This document shows, piece by piece, positions 9,453-17,663 of a DNA stretch of 64,000 nt. Location: assembly GCF_020169515.1 (NCBI RefSeq), contig NZ_JAHMHW010000007.1, positions 1-64,000 of the forward strand, in the 5' to 3' direction. A model generated the notes under the pieces. It ran no database searches, was not told where the DNA came from, and was given only the letters and a program-made list of their open reading frames with translations. Within the stretch, counting starts at the first letter, position 1; each line of letters opens with the position of its first letter. This DNA is from Paenibacillus vietnamensis. GTDB taxonomy: Bacteria; Bacillota; Bacilli; Paenibacillales; Paenibacillaceae. A program made the position numbers and the translations under genes.

Positions 9453-10166
9453 TTACGAACAAAACGGAACGTCCCGCCCCGGATTTACTTTGAAGGCGTC
9501 CGCCTCCGGCAGCAAACTCTTGATCAGGTACATATAGTCGTAGGACTGCTTAAGCGACGCCTCCGTCGGTACAAAGGGGATACGCTTGCCTTCGAGCAGC
9601 GACAGCACCTCGATTCGCGACGGCAGCCTTTCGAACGCGCTCATGCAGACGACCGACGTCATGTGGAAAAATAACGTCAGCGCTTCCCGGTCCGCATCGA
9701 CCGCAAATTTTTGCACGATGCAGCCTCCCGCATCGCCGCTCCCGTCCCCTGCAATCGCATGAAAAATTTGCGACAGCTCCATATCCAGCTCCTCCACATA
9801 AGGGGTAAACTGCTCGAAGGTGAGAATCGGCGTTTCGGCGCAGGCTCCGCCCAGCAAAAACAAAACCAGATTTTCCGCCACCGTCCTTTTCGTCTGCACA
9901 TAATGCTCTTCCGACAGGAACTTATAATGCCGGTTCGTCCAGCGCCGTTCCACCAAAGCCTCGACCGCTTCGGGCGTACGGGCTTCTACCGGGAGCATAT
10001 AAAAATCGTTGACGGTATGGCTCGCCGCGAACTGCGTCATCTGGCGCCAGTTCACATCGCCTTCCCGCTTGCGTCCCTCGTGTATGCTCGCAAACTGCTC
10101 GGGGCAGCGCAGCATTTCCTCCAGCTTGTAATCCTCGATTCGTATGACCGCAGGCTGCAGCTCCAT
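9453..10166 (-). CDS. Unknown protein, last gene of a Fur-box operon
   Basis: I do not recognise this 237-residue protein with confidence. It is soluble, with no signal peptide or membrane segment. The N-terminal block IEDYKLEEMLRCPEQFASI resembles the opening of PD-(D/E)XK nucleases such as Cas4 or AddB, where a helix followed by RCP is common. I cannot place a complete active site, and no cluster of four iron-binding cysteines is present. It follows flavodoxin by 21 bases, so it is co-transcribed from a promoter with Fur boxes, which suggests a role in iron limitation. AAGGGG lies about 20 bases before the ATG, so the start is not fully settled. Confidence 0.6.
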   Translation of the reverse strand: MELQPAVIRIEDYKLEEMLRCPEQFASIHEGRKREGDVNWRQMTQFAASHTVNDFYMLPVEARTPEAVEALVERRWTNRHYKFLSEEHYVQTKRTVAENLVLFLLGGACAETPILTFEQFTPYVEELDMELSQIFHAIAGDGSGDAGGCIVQKFAVDADREALTLFFHMTSVVCMSAFERLPSRIEVLSLLEGKRIPFVPTEASLKQSYDYMYLIKSLLPEADAFKVNPGRDVPFCS

Positions 10167-10187
10167 CCTGTCCGTAAGCCCCTTTCC

Positions 10188-10640
10188 TTAACTGTTGATC
10201 ATGACGAGCCCCGCCACGCGGCGCCCCATGCTTCTGCCCTGCTCCTTCTCGGCTTCGGACGGATCGTATTCGAATTTCAGGCTTTCGCTTACGATTTCCG
10301 CGCCCAGCTCCTTCAGCTTCGCTTCGATGGTGTCGACAGCCCCGCAGTAGATCGGATAGGAGGTGTCTCCGGAGCCGAATGCCGCCGCTTTTTTGCCGCT
10401 GAGCTCAAGTGTGTTCATCTCTTCGTAAAAATCGAGAAACTCGTCCGGCAGCTCCCCGTCGCCCCACGTGTAGGCCCCGACGATGATGCCGTCGTAATCG
10501 TTCAGCTCATTGGCCGTCGCATCGAAGGCTTCCTTCAAAACGACCGAGGCTCCCGCTTCCTTGGCCCCTTCCGCGATCGCCTCCGCCATTTCCTCCGTGT
10601 TGCCTGTCATGCTCGCGTATATTACCAGCACCTTCGCCAC
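10188..10640 (-). CDS. Flavodoxin
   Basis: This is a 150-residue FMN-binding electron carrier. The phosphate-binding loop ASMTGNTEEMA lies at residues 9-19, and the isoalloxazine-binding segments GAYTWGDGELPDEF (near 55) and FGSGDTSYPIYCGAVD (near 88) are intact. Flavodoxins replace ferredoxin when iron is scarce. It is the middle gene of an operon with the beta-propeller-like gene upstream (35-base gap) and the unknown protein downstream (21-base gap), under a Fur-type promoter at 11537-11591. Confidence 0.93.
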   Translation of the reverse strand: MAKVLVIYASMTGNTEEMAEAIAEGAKEAGASVVLKEAFDATANELNDYDGIIVGAYTWGDGELPDEFLDFYEEMNTLELSGKKAAAFGSGDTSYPIYCGAVDTIEAKLKELGAEIVSESLKFEYDPSEAEKEQGRSMGRRVAGLVMINS

Positions 10641-10675
10641 CGGTCATCCCCTGCCTCTTCGTTAATGATAGATAT

Positions 10676-11476
10676 TTAAACCTGTATCGTTTGAATGCCC
10701 TGGAACAGAGTCGCCAAATGCAGCCGGTCGCCCTGAAGATCGGCGTCCGTCACGGGGTACCCGAGCTGCACCGACAGCAGCGTCACCTGTCCCGCCATGT
10801 AGACGAGCCGGTACAGTCCCCGGTCCGTGCAGGCGTATAAGCTGTTTCCGCGCGCCAGCACCGCGTACATGAACGTTTTGCCGAAGCGGATGCGGTCGAA
10901 GTCGCCTTTTTTATCGCCGACCAGCAGCTCGCCCGAATCGCTTGTCCCGATGAGATGTCCTCGGAACACGGTCAGACTCGTTACGCTTGCCTGCAGCTCG
11001 AAATGCGCCCAGTCATCCATAAACCGGTCATATAACGAAAGGCCGCTGTCATGAGCCAAAATCAAATATTGCGGCAAATTGATAAAATCATAAACCTTCT
11101 TGCCGTTGCAGGCAATCAGCTCCCAGCGCGACCCGGAACGGCACCAAAGCCCGTATTCGGTTGCCGCGTAGCTTGTTCCGCCGATTTTGCGGTATTGGTA
11201 GCAGGAAACGGTTAGCCCTTCGTTACGCCAGGCGTCGCCGTCCCACTCGTACAGCCCTTTGGACGTACATGCGTGCAGCAGATCGTGCTGCAGCTGCAGC
11301 CGGTTTACCGCCGCCTCGTCCGGCATTCCGTTCTCAAGCTTCTCCCAGCCGCCCTCTTTATCGATTTCATAAATGCCGTGCATCGGAGATGCCGCATACA
11401 GGCAATCCGGTCCGGCCTTTACGGATGAGAAAGGAAAAAGCAAATAATTCCACGGCCTGCTCGTTTCCGTCTTCAT
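10676..11476 (-). CDS. Beta-propeller-like protein, first gene of a Fur-box operon
   Basis: This 266-residue protein has repeated beta-strand blocks with the pattern of propeller blades: LYAASPMHGIYEID, LHACTSKGLYEWDG, SYAATEYGLWCRSG, LILAHDSGLSLYDR and LYACTDRGLYRLVY, roughly every 40-45 residues. No signal peptide is seen, so it is probably cytoplasmic. The start is the ATG at 11476 with AAGGAGAGAG upstream; a frame to 11536 would include the operator region. It leads an operon with flavodoxin. The molecular role is unknown; a scaffold or partner of an iron-stress protein is a guess. Confidence 0.7.
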   Translation of the reverse strand: MKTETSRPWNYLLFPFSSVKAGPDCLYAASPMHGIYEIDKEGGWEKLENGMPDEAAVNRLQLQHDLLHACTSKGLYEWDGDAWRNEGLTVSCYQYRKIGGTSYAATEYGLWCRSGSRWELIACNGKKVYDFINLPQYLILAHDSGLSLYDRFMDDWAHFELQASVTSLTVFRGHLIGTSDSGELLVGDKKGDFDRIRFGKTFMYAVLARGNSLYACTDRGLYRLVYMAGQVTLLSVQLGYPVTDADLQGDRLHLATLFQGIQTIQV

Positions 11477-11536
11477 GTTCTCTCTCCTTACCGTTCTATG
11501 TAGAAAATCAGGCGCATTCGCCATCGCTATTCTCAA

Positions 11537-11551
11537 TGATAATGATTATCA
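11537..11551 (-). promoter_or_regulatory. Fur box, perfect 7-1-7
   Basis: TGATAATGATTATCA matches the Bacillus 7-1-7 Fur consensus TGATAAT-N-ATTATCA at every position. It lies downstream of the -10 of the promoter at 11563-11591 and upstream of the beta-propeller gene. Confidence 0.92.
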
Positions 11552-11562
11552 CTTTCGTATCT

Positions 11563-11591
11563 ATGATAACTATTCTCACCAATGTTGTCAA
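11563..11591 (-). promoter_or_regulatory. Sigma-A promoter overlapping a second Fur-like site
   Basis: On the minus strand a perfect -35 TTGACA (591-586) is followed after 17 bases by TATCAT (568-563), five of six matches to the -10 consensus. An imperfect 7-1-7 Fur site (12 of 14 fixed positions) occupies 564-578, overlapping the -10. Iron-bound Fur would block RNA polymerase here. Confidence 0.85.
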
Positions 11592-11648
11592 TGGCATAGA
11601 TGCGTGGACTGCTCGGCGCCCTCGTCTCTTTATGTCATTCGTAAGTAC

Positions 11649-11682
11649 AAAAAAAGCACTCGACTTCTATCAGTCGAATGCT
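11649..11682 (-). terminator. Terminator of the Ugp-like operon
   Basis: On the minus strand AGCATTCGACT pairs with AGTCGAGTGCT and is followed by seven T residues. It lies just past the stop of the phosphatase gene at 11704. Confidence 0.88.
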
Positions 11683-11703
11683 CTCGTTGATCCAGAGGCA
11701 TCA

Positions 11704-12444
11704 TTAAGGCTGCAGCAGCATACGTTTCAAGCCGGCTATTTGTTCCCCTGTAAGCCCAAGGCTTATCAAATATTTTTCCGCCCCGCCAAAAACGCCGTGC
11801 AGATGCTCCAGCATCAGCTCCATATTGCTTGGCTCGCTGCCCAGAAAGAGCTCATACATGTCGGCCGGAATTTGCTCCGGCCGGTCCCGGCGCAGCTCAT
11901 CCATAATCGGCGACAGATGAATCTCCGTTTCGGCATAATCGGCTACAATAACCGGACGTTCAACGCCGGCAAGATCAAGCAGCAGCGCCGCTACGACACC
12001 CGTCCTGTCCTTGCCTGCCGCGCAATGGAACAACACGCCGTTACCCTCGGCTTCCGCCATTCGCTCGAACACTTCGCGAAGCAGCGGTCCGCTTTTATCC
12101 AGCATATTGACGTACATGTCGCCCAAGCTGCGAATGGCGTCGCCGGTCGGGGCCGCCGGATTAATCAAGCTGATATTGTAGTATCGGGCCCGCTCCGAGC
12201 CGTTGAACACATTACGTTTCTCAGCCAGCTCTCTGGCATGCCGCAGATCAATAACGGTACGCACGCCTGCGCCAAGAATCAGATCCTGATCGTATTCCGT
12301 CAGCCGATGCAAGCCGTCGGCGCGAAGGAACCGGCCGCTTTGCACCGTTTGCCCCCCAGCCGCAGCATAACCGCCAATATCTCTTACATTGTACGCTCCC
12401 TGCAGTTTAAGGAGCCGTTTGTTGCTTTCCGTTGATGTTGTCAT
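11704..12444 (-). CDS. Tyrosine-phosphatase-fold phosphatase
   Basis: This 246-residue enzyme has the cysteine-phosphatase signature HCAAGKDRTG (C-x5-R) near residue 143, and RDIGGYAA near the N-terminus, as in the bacterial Y_phosphatase3/IphP group. Such enzymes hydrolyse phosphotyrosine, phosphoinositide-like or other phosphoesters. It is the last gene of the Ugp-like cluster; the permease stop codon lies one base before its ATG, so translation is probably coupled. This placement suggests it dephosphorylates an imported phosphoester or a regulator of the pathway; the substrate is not known. Confidence 0.85.
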   Translation of the reverse strand: MTTSTESNKRLLKLQGAYNVRDIGGYAAAGGQTVQSGRFLRADGLHRLTEYDQDLILGAGVRTVIDLRHARELAEKRNVFNGSERARYYNISLINPAAPTGDAIRSLGDMYVNMLDKSGPLLREVFERMAEAEGNGVLFHCAAGKDRTGVVAALLLDLAGVERPVIVADYAETEIHLSPIMDELRRDRPEQIPADMYELFLGSEPSNMELMLEHLHGVFGGAEKYLISLGLTGEQIAGLKRMLLQP

Positions 12445-12445
12445 G

Positions 12446-13279
12446 TTATTTCAATCCGCCTTTTACGAAAGAGTCGATGATTTGCCGTTGCAGCATCAGG
12501 TAGATAAGCAGGACAGGCAGGCTGGCGATCGTCGTAGCCGCCATTAGCGCACCCCACATATTGCCGTCGGAGGAGATGAACATTTGCAGCCCCTTCTGAA
12601 TCGTCGTATTCTCGAGCTTCGTCGTCACGAGAAGCGGCCAGAAGTAATCGTTCCAGGAGGTGATGAACAGCAATATGCCGATAGAAGCGACCGGTGCCTT
12701 CAAGTTAGGCATGATCGTACGCCACAGCAATCCCATATCCGAAGCGCCGTCCAGCCTTGCGGCTTCGATCAGCGTCTTCGGATACGATTTGAAAGCATTG
12801 TACAATTGCAGTACTGCAAATGCCGAAGCGATATTCGGCACGATCAGGCCTGCCAAATGATCCCGCCAGCCAAAGCCGCTGATCGCTACATAATTCGGGA
12901 TCATAATGACTTGGAACGGGACGAGCCACGTAAGTGCGATTAATCCAAAAATAAAGCTGCTGCCGCGGAATTCCCAGCGCGTGAACGCATAGGCGGCAAA
13001 TATGCTCGTGATGAGCTGCGCAGCCGTCTGAATAACCGCAACGACCATGGAATTGGTCAGCATGCGGCCCATCGGAATGGCATTCCAAGCATGGACGTAA
13101 TTATCTAAAGTCAAATGAAGCGGAATTAAGCTCGAGGTGAACACCTCGGTCTCCGGCTTTAAGGAGGTGACGATCATCCAATAGAGCGGAAAAACCGCCA
13201 GCAGCGCGAGCGCGACCAACGAGGCGTGCTTCAAGGCTGCCGACGTGTACAAGCCTGCCCTGCGTCCAGCATTCTCCAT
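12446..13279 (-). CDS. Sugar/glycerol-phosphate ABC permease, UgpE/MalG-like
   Basis: This 277-residue inner-membrane permease has six hydrophobic segments. The loop EAARLDGASDMGLLWRTIMP near residue 160 is the EAA motif that contacts the ATPase. It ends QRQIIDSFVKGGLK, as UgpE/MalG-type permeases do. It lies 16 bases downstream of its partner permease. The cluster has no ATP-binding subunit, so an MsmX/UgpC-type ATPase encoded elsewhere must serve it. Confidence 0.9.
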   Translation of the reverse strand: MENAGRRAGLYTSAALKHASLVALALLAVFPLYWMIVTSLKPETEVFTSSLIPLHLTLDNYVHAWNAIPMGRMLTNSMVVAVIQTAAQLITSIFAAYAFTRWEFRGSSFIFGLIALTWLVPFQVIMIPNYVAISGFGWRDHLAGLIVPNIASAFAVLQLYNAFKSYPKTLIEAARLDGASDMGLLWRTIMPNLKAPVASIGILLFITSWNDYFWPLLVTTKLENTTIQKGLQMFISSDGNMWGALMAATTIASLPVLLIYLMLQRQIIDSFVKGGLK

Positions 13280-13295
13280 CTTCGTTCCCTCCCTG

Positions 13296-14261
13296 CTAGT
13301 TGTCGAAGAACGACAGCTTCCTCGTCAGTCTCATGAACAGCCATGCCAGTACGCCGAAGCCGAGGAAGAAGACGGCAGCGGCAGCAGAGCTTGCGCCGAT
13401 ATTAAACGATTGGAAGCCATACGTCCAAAGCAAATAATAAATGTTTGTCGTCGTGTTGAAGGGTCCGCCTTGCGTCAGAACGTTGATGTAGGAGAAGCTC
13501 CACTCCGATGCGAACAGCGTGCTCATCATAAGCATGAACAGGATCGTAGGCGACAGCAGCGGCAATAGAACATGCCATATGATCTGGAACGAGCCGGCCC
13601 GGTCGATTTTAGCCGCTTCTATATATTCCTTGTTGATGCCCGTCATTGCCGCCGAGAAAATAAGCGTGCTGAATCCAAGCAGCTTCCAGCCGGTAATGAA
13701 CGTAATCGACCAAATCGCCCAGTGCTCGTCGGTGAAAAAGCGGATCGGTTCGGATAAATGGAACCAATCCGTTAACGCCTTGTTCAATATGCCGTTCGTC
13801 GGATGCATGATCCAGCGCCATACGGATGAAACCGCGACCGGCGCCATAATCATCGGCAAGAAGATTAACGCACGATAGATGTTGCTCGCCTTTCTTCCTA
13901 TGTTGTCGGTCGCAATCGCGATGACAAGCGGAATGATAAGCGAAAACGGGATGACGCCCAGCGTGTAGATCAGCGTATTCCATAGCGCAATGCCCATCTC
14001 CGGCAAGCTGAATAATTGATTGAAATTTTTCAACCCAACGAATTGCTTCGGCGATGTAGGAAGCAAATTCCATTGGTAGATGCTTAGTTGGAACGTTTGC
14101 AGCAGCGGCTTGTAAATCCAGTAGCCTATCGAAACAAGAGCCGGCAATAAGTAGATATACGGCTTGATTCGGCCAAGCCGAAGCAGGAACGGCTTGCGTT
14201 CCTTGCTTTTCGGCTTGGCGCCTGCTGCATGCCGGGGCATGCCTACGGCTTCATAACTCAT
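13296..14261 (-). CDS. Sugar/glycerol-phosphate ABC permease, UgpA/MalF-like
   Basis: This is the first permease of the transporter, 321 residues. A basic N-terminal tail is followed by six membrane segments. The EAA-type loop YIEAAKIDRAGSFQIIWHVL lies near residue 220. The ATG overlaps the stop of the solute-binding protein by four bases, so the two are translationally coupled. Confidence 0.9.
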   Translation of the reverse strand: MSYEAVGMPRHAAGAKPKSKERKPFLLRLGRIKPYIYLLPALVSIGYWIYKPLLQTFQLSIYQWNLLPTSPKQFVGLKNFNQLFSLPEMGIALWNTLIYTLGVIPFSLIIPLVIAIATDNIGRKASNIYRALIFLPMIMAPVAVSSVWRWIMHPTNGILNKALTDWFHLSEPIRFFTDEHWAIWSITFITGWKLLGFSTLIFSAAMTGINKEYIEAAKIDRAGSFQIIWHVLLPLLSPTILFMLMMSTLFASEWSFSYINVLTQGGPFNTTTNIYYLLWTYGFQSFNIGASSAAAAVFFLGFGVLAWLFMRLTRKLSFFDN

Positions 14262-15607
14262 TGGATCAGCGCTTGAGCGCGTTTCTGCGCATCTTGCATA
14301 ATGGTGGCCACATCGCCATCGCTTACGATCGCCTTCGATACGGAATCGTTCAAGATCGTCTCGATCTGTTTCCAGTTAGCGCCCGGATAAGATACCCACG
14401 GCTGCAGCGAGTCGAGCTGCTCCAGATTCGGCTTCACAAGCGGGTTCGCTTCCACCCAATCCTTCAAGTATTTCGGGTCATCCACGATGGACGGACGAAG
14501 CGGCAAATAGCCGATCTCCGAGGTAATGATCGTATAACCGCGCTCGCTCGTCACGAACTTCAAGAACTCCCATGCCGCTTGCTGCTTCGCTTTGTCATCG
14601 GTCAGGATGAATAATGCGCTGCCGGAGTTGACCGGTGTCGTCGGCTTATCGCCGAATGCCGGCATCTTTGCCGTCTTCAGCTCCCAGCCGCCAGCTTGCG
14701 ATGCCGCTACGAACGAGCTTTGAAGCGCGCTCGTGAACAACAGCATGCCGACTTTGCCTTGGCTGAACGCTTCGATGGCTTCGCCGTCGTTCAGCTTGCT
14801 GTTGGCGCCGCTCTTAATCAAATCCTGCCACATTTGAATGGCCCCAGCCGCCTCCGGCTCGCCGAACTTGATCGTCTTGCGGTCTTCGGACAGCGCTTGT
14901 CCGCCGTTGCTGCCGATCAAGGCTTGGATAATCCAGTCGCCGCCCGCTGCGCCGCCTACATGAGCGCCTGTCAGTCCGGTTTTCTCCGCGATCTGCAAGC
15001 CGTATTCCTTCACCTGCTCCCACGTCGCCGGCGGGGCAGCGGGATCCAGGCCCGCATCCTGGAAGATCTTCGAATTGTAGAACAATACCGGCGTACTGAA
15101 CGTGAACGGCAAGCCATACGTTTTACCGTTCAATTGTCCCAGTTTCATGCCGTTCTGCGAGAAGCCCTCGAAGTTGCTTTGCAATTCATCGGCCGGCACA
15201 ATATCTTCCAGCGGTTTGGCATTGAAATTGTTAACCGCAAAATCAAGGCCGTCGAACGTCAGCTGCGCGATGTCCGGCGCCGAGCCTGCTACGATATCCG
15301 CCTGAACCTTAGCGTTAATGTCCGTTGAGGCTACCGGTACCGCGTCGATTTTAATGTTCGGATGCGCATCCTCGAATTCCTTGATCAGCTTTTCCGTGCC
15401 GGGCACTTGGCTCGCAATCGCCAGATTGTAGCTGTAAAATTTCAGCGTTACCTGATCGTTTGACGCCGCATTTCCCGCACCCGCTGCATTCGCCGAATTC
15501 GTGCCCGCATTCGTATTTGCATTCGAGCCTGTTCCCGCATTGCCGCAAGCTGTTGCAAGCAGAGATAAGGACACCAGTGTTGCTGCAGCTATTTTTTTGT
15601 AAGCCAT
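14258..15607 (-). CDS. Extracellular solute-binding lipoprotein, UgpB-like
   Basis: This 449-residue lipoprotein has a signal peptide ending in LLATAC, with Cys22 as the lipidation site, followed by an Asn/Gly/Ala-rich linker. The mature part has family-1 binding-protein blocks: LPFTFSTPVLFYNSKIF and DAGLDPAAPPATWEQV, closely like UgpB, which binds sn-glycerol-3-phosphate and glycerophosphodiesters. Neighbouring phosphoesterases fit that ligand class. A short palindrome (AACCCG/CGGGTT, 15632-15645) lies in the leader. Ligand assignment is inference; a plain sugar is the alternative. Confidence 0.88.
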   Translation of the reverse strand: MAYKKIAAATLVSLSLLATACGNAGTGSNANTNAGTNSANAAGAGNAASNDQVTLKFYSYNLAIASQVPGTEKLIKEFEDAHPNIKIDAVPVASTDINAKVQADIVAGSAPDIAQLTFDGLDFAVNNFNAKPLEDIVPADELQSNFEGFSQNGMKLGQLNGKTYGLPFTFSTPVLFYNSKIFQDAGLDPAAPPATWEQVKEYGLQIAEKTGLTGAHVGGAAGGDWIIQALIGSNGGQALSEDRKTIKFGEPEAAGAIQMWQDLIKSGANSKLNDGEAIEAFSQGKVGMLLFTSALQSSFVAASQAGGWELKTAKMPAFGDKPTTPVNSGSALFILTDDKAKQQAAWEFLKFVTSERGYTIITSEIGYLPLRPSIVDDPKYLKDWVEANPLVKPNLEQLDSLQPWVSYPGANWKQIETILNDSVSKAIVSDGDVATIMQDAQKRAQALIQ

Positions 15608-15631
15608 GATTAACTCTCTCTCCTTATAACC

Positions 15632-15645
15632 CGTTCGGGTTTATT
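15632..15645. other. Small palindrome in the leader of the binding-protein gene
   Basis: AACCCGTTCGGGTT is a perfect 14-base palindrome between the metallophosphoesterase stop and the binding-protein start. On the minus strand it is followed by ATAAGGAG-type sequence. It may be an mRNA-stabilising hairpin or an operator; nothing decides between them. Confidence 0.4.
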
Positions 15646-15675
15646 TATCGTGATGACGAGGCCACTACATTCGAG

Positions 15676-16497
15676 TTATGCATGCGCATGAGCGGTGTCC
15701 AGCTTCCATTCAAAAACGATTCGCTGATCGCCTGCCATCGGCATCGGATGTACGATCATTTGCCCGTTCTTCACCAGCACGAGATTGTACCCGCTGTTGT
15801 CGATAAACTTCATGATGTCATTGCTCGTCGGTTCAATGCCGAACGCAACGCCCGTCGCCGCCGCGCTAGGCACCCCTTGGAAAAGGCCGATATTGTTGCA
15901 ATGAATGTGGCCGGACAATAAGCCGATCACGTCGCTGCCTTCGATCGCTGCCGCAAGGTCTTCCGGGTTGTCGAGCAGATGGCTGTCCATCATCGCCGTC
16001 ATCGTCGGAACGACCGGATGATGATGGACGATAATCGTGCCGTTCGGAGCCGGAGCTGCAAGCACGCCGCGAAGCCATTCCAGCTGTTCTTCGTCCAAAC
16101 GGCCGCCATGCGTGCCCGGAACTTGCGTATTCAGGACAACAAGACGAAGCCCGCCTTCCATGACGCTGTAATAGTAGGACTCCTCGGACGGCTGCTCCTG
16201 CAAATACCCTTCACGGAAGAAAGGACGCGAATCGTGATTGCCAAGCGCCACATAGACGGGTACGCCGAGCTTCGCTTTTTGCTCGTCCAGCACATTGCGG
16301 AGATGACGGTAATCTTCGACGTCGCCGTCCTGCGTCAGGTCGCCGCTAATGACGACAAACGCCGGCTTCCGGCTCAGCTTGCCGAGCTCCGCGAACGTTT
16401 CGCGCAGTTTTTTCGTGGCATCCATCTCAAAAAGCGGATTTTTTCCCGGAACGTTGATATGCGTATCGGTAAGATGAGCGAAAAATACGGATTGCAT
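15676..16497 (-). CDS. Metallophosphoesterase, CpdA/GpdQ-like
   Basis: This 273-residue enzyme has all class III metallophosphodiesterase motifs: DTH near residue 11, SGDLTQDG near 50, ALGNHDSRP near 84, IVHHHP near 155 and SGHIHCNN near 195. These ligate two metal ions. The closest known types are cAMP phosphodiesterase CpdA and glycerophosphodiesterase GpdQ. No signal peptide is seen, so it acts in the cytoplasm. Its ATG shares a base with the stop codon of the upstream phosphoesterase. Beside a UgpB-type transporter, hydrolysis of imported glycerophosphodiesters is the natural reading. Confidence 0.88.
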   Translation of the reverse strand: MQSVFFAHLTDTHINVPGKNPLFEMDATKKLRETFAELGKLSRKPAFVVISGDLTQDGDVEDYRHLRNVLDEQKAKLGVPVYVALGNHDSRPFFREGYLQEQPSEESYYYSVMEGGLRLVVLNTQVPGTHGGRLDEEQLEWLRGVLAAPAPNGTIIVHHHPVVPTMTAMMDSHLLDNPEDLAAAIEGSDVIGLLSGHIHCNNIGLFQGVPSAAATGVAFGIEPTSNDIMKFIDNSGYNLVLVKNGQMIVHPMPMAGDQRIVFEWKLDTAHAHA

Positions 16498-17498
16498 TAG
16501 GATTCAGCCCCCTCGAAGTGAACTTGCGGTTTGTAGCTGCCGATTTCTTGAAAGCCGTTCAGATGAATAACCCGGTATGAAGGTTTTCCATCCCGCACAT
16601 TTACCCACAAAAACAAATTGTCGCTTTCAGGTCCCAGGCCGTGCGCATGACCGCCGGTTCTTCCAAGCTGAATGCGCTCGCCGCCACCTGCTGCGGAATA
16701 CTCCATCGCATGCAGATGTCCGGCGAATACCGTATGCGGACGGCCATTCAGCATATCGATCAGCTTTTGATACTGCTTGTCCTCCGACTTCCATCCAGGC
16801 TTGTGCATGCTGATGAAGGTCCACTTTGCATCCCGGTTCTCTTCCAAGACGCGCTCCGCGAACGCAAGCTGCTCTTCGCCGAACGCTAGGTCGATACGGC
16901 CCATTTCCTTGAGCTGCTCCGGAGACATAAGGCTTACGATATCCTCGTAGAAGGCCTGCATATGAGCGGCCGAGTTGTCCGGATCGTTCTGGACGTTAGA
17001 GGTCGCTTTTTTGATAATAGCGATAAATTCATCGGACAGCTCCGACGGCGGGTCCTCCGTGTTCAGCATGAGGAACAGCGCGTCGCCTGCCCGGAATGCG
17101 TAATATTCAAATCCTTTGCGTTCGCGCCATACGTTCAGCATGACTTCATTGCTGTAATCATGATTTCCGACGACGTGGAAGAAAGGCAGCCCCATAGCTT
17201 GAATCTTCGCATCGATATCTTCCCATTCCGCTGCCGCATCGGCAGGGTCACTCCAGTAGCCCTCGATCAGATCGCCGACTGAAACAACGAAGTCCGGCTT
17301 CAAATCCTTGACGACCTCGAGCGCTTTCTCGAACACGCCTGCCGTCGCCATGCCGCAACGATCGCCCAAAACCGCGAAAGAAAAATCTCCCGTCGCCAGC
17401 TCCGGAAGCTTGCCGAACCACGGACGCTTGTCCGTATCGAAACGGGCGTCATCATACCATATTTCACCTGTATTGCGGTTTACTTGAACGATTGTCAC
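16497..17498 (-). CDS. Metallophosphoesterase
   Basis: This 333-residue calcineurin-type phosphoesterase has LGDRCG, SVGDLIEGYW, VVGNHDYSNE, SMHKPGW and FAGHLHAMEY in the expected order. No signal peptide is present. The start is the GTG at 17498, because GGGAGGAGAG lies directly before it; a longer frame reaching 17549 would code that ribosome site. TAATG links its stop to the next phosphoesterase. It is the first gene of the putative operon, read away from the GntR terminator. It is likely the partner of the second enzyme in splitting phosphodiesters; the substrate is unknown. Confidence 0.85.
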   Translation of the reverse strand: MTIVQVNRNTGEIWYDDARFDTDKRPWFGKLPELATGDFSFAVLGDRCGMATAGVFEKALEVVKDLKPDFVVSVGDLIEGYWSDPADAAAEWEDIDAKIQAMGLPFFHVVGNHDYSNEVMLNVWRERKGFEYYAFRAGDALFLMLNTEDPPSELSDEFIAIIKKATSNVQNDPDNSAAHMQAFYEDIVSLMSPEQLKEMGRIDLAFGEEQLAFAERVLEENRDAKWTFISMHKPGWKSEDKQYQKLIDMLNGRPHTVFAGHLHAMEYSAAGGGERIQLGRTGGHAHGLGPESDNLFLWVNVRDGKPSYRVIHLNGFQEIGSYKPQVHFEGAES

Positions 17499-17625
17499 TG
17501 CTTTCTCTCCTCCCGGATCATGAAATGGTTGAAGGACCATCTGGAGCAAGTATGCAGGTTGTATGTAAGTGGATTGTTATCGCAGTCTAAATCATATGTA
17601 AAAGACCATGTTGGCCGTATTCGAC

Positions 17626-17655
17626 AAAAAAAAAGGATGCCTGCGCAGGCATCCT
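17626..17655 (-). terminator. Terminator of the GntR gene
   Basis: GGATGCCTG and CAGGCATCC form a near-perfect palindrome, followed on the minus strand by eight or nine T residues, just after the GntR stop codon. Confidence 0.92.
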
Positions 17656-17663
17656 CATCTTTA

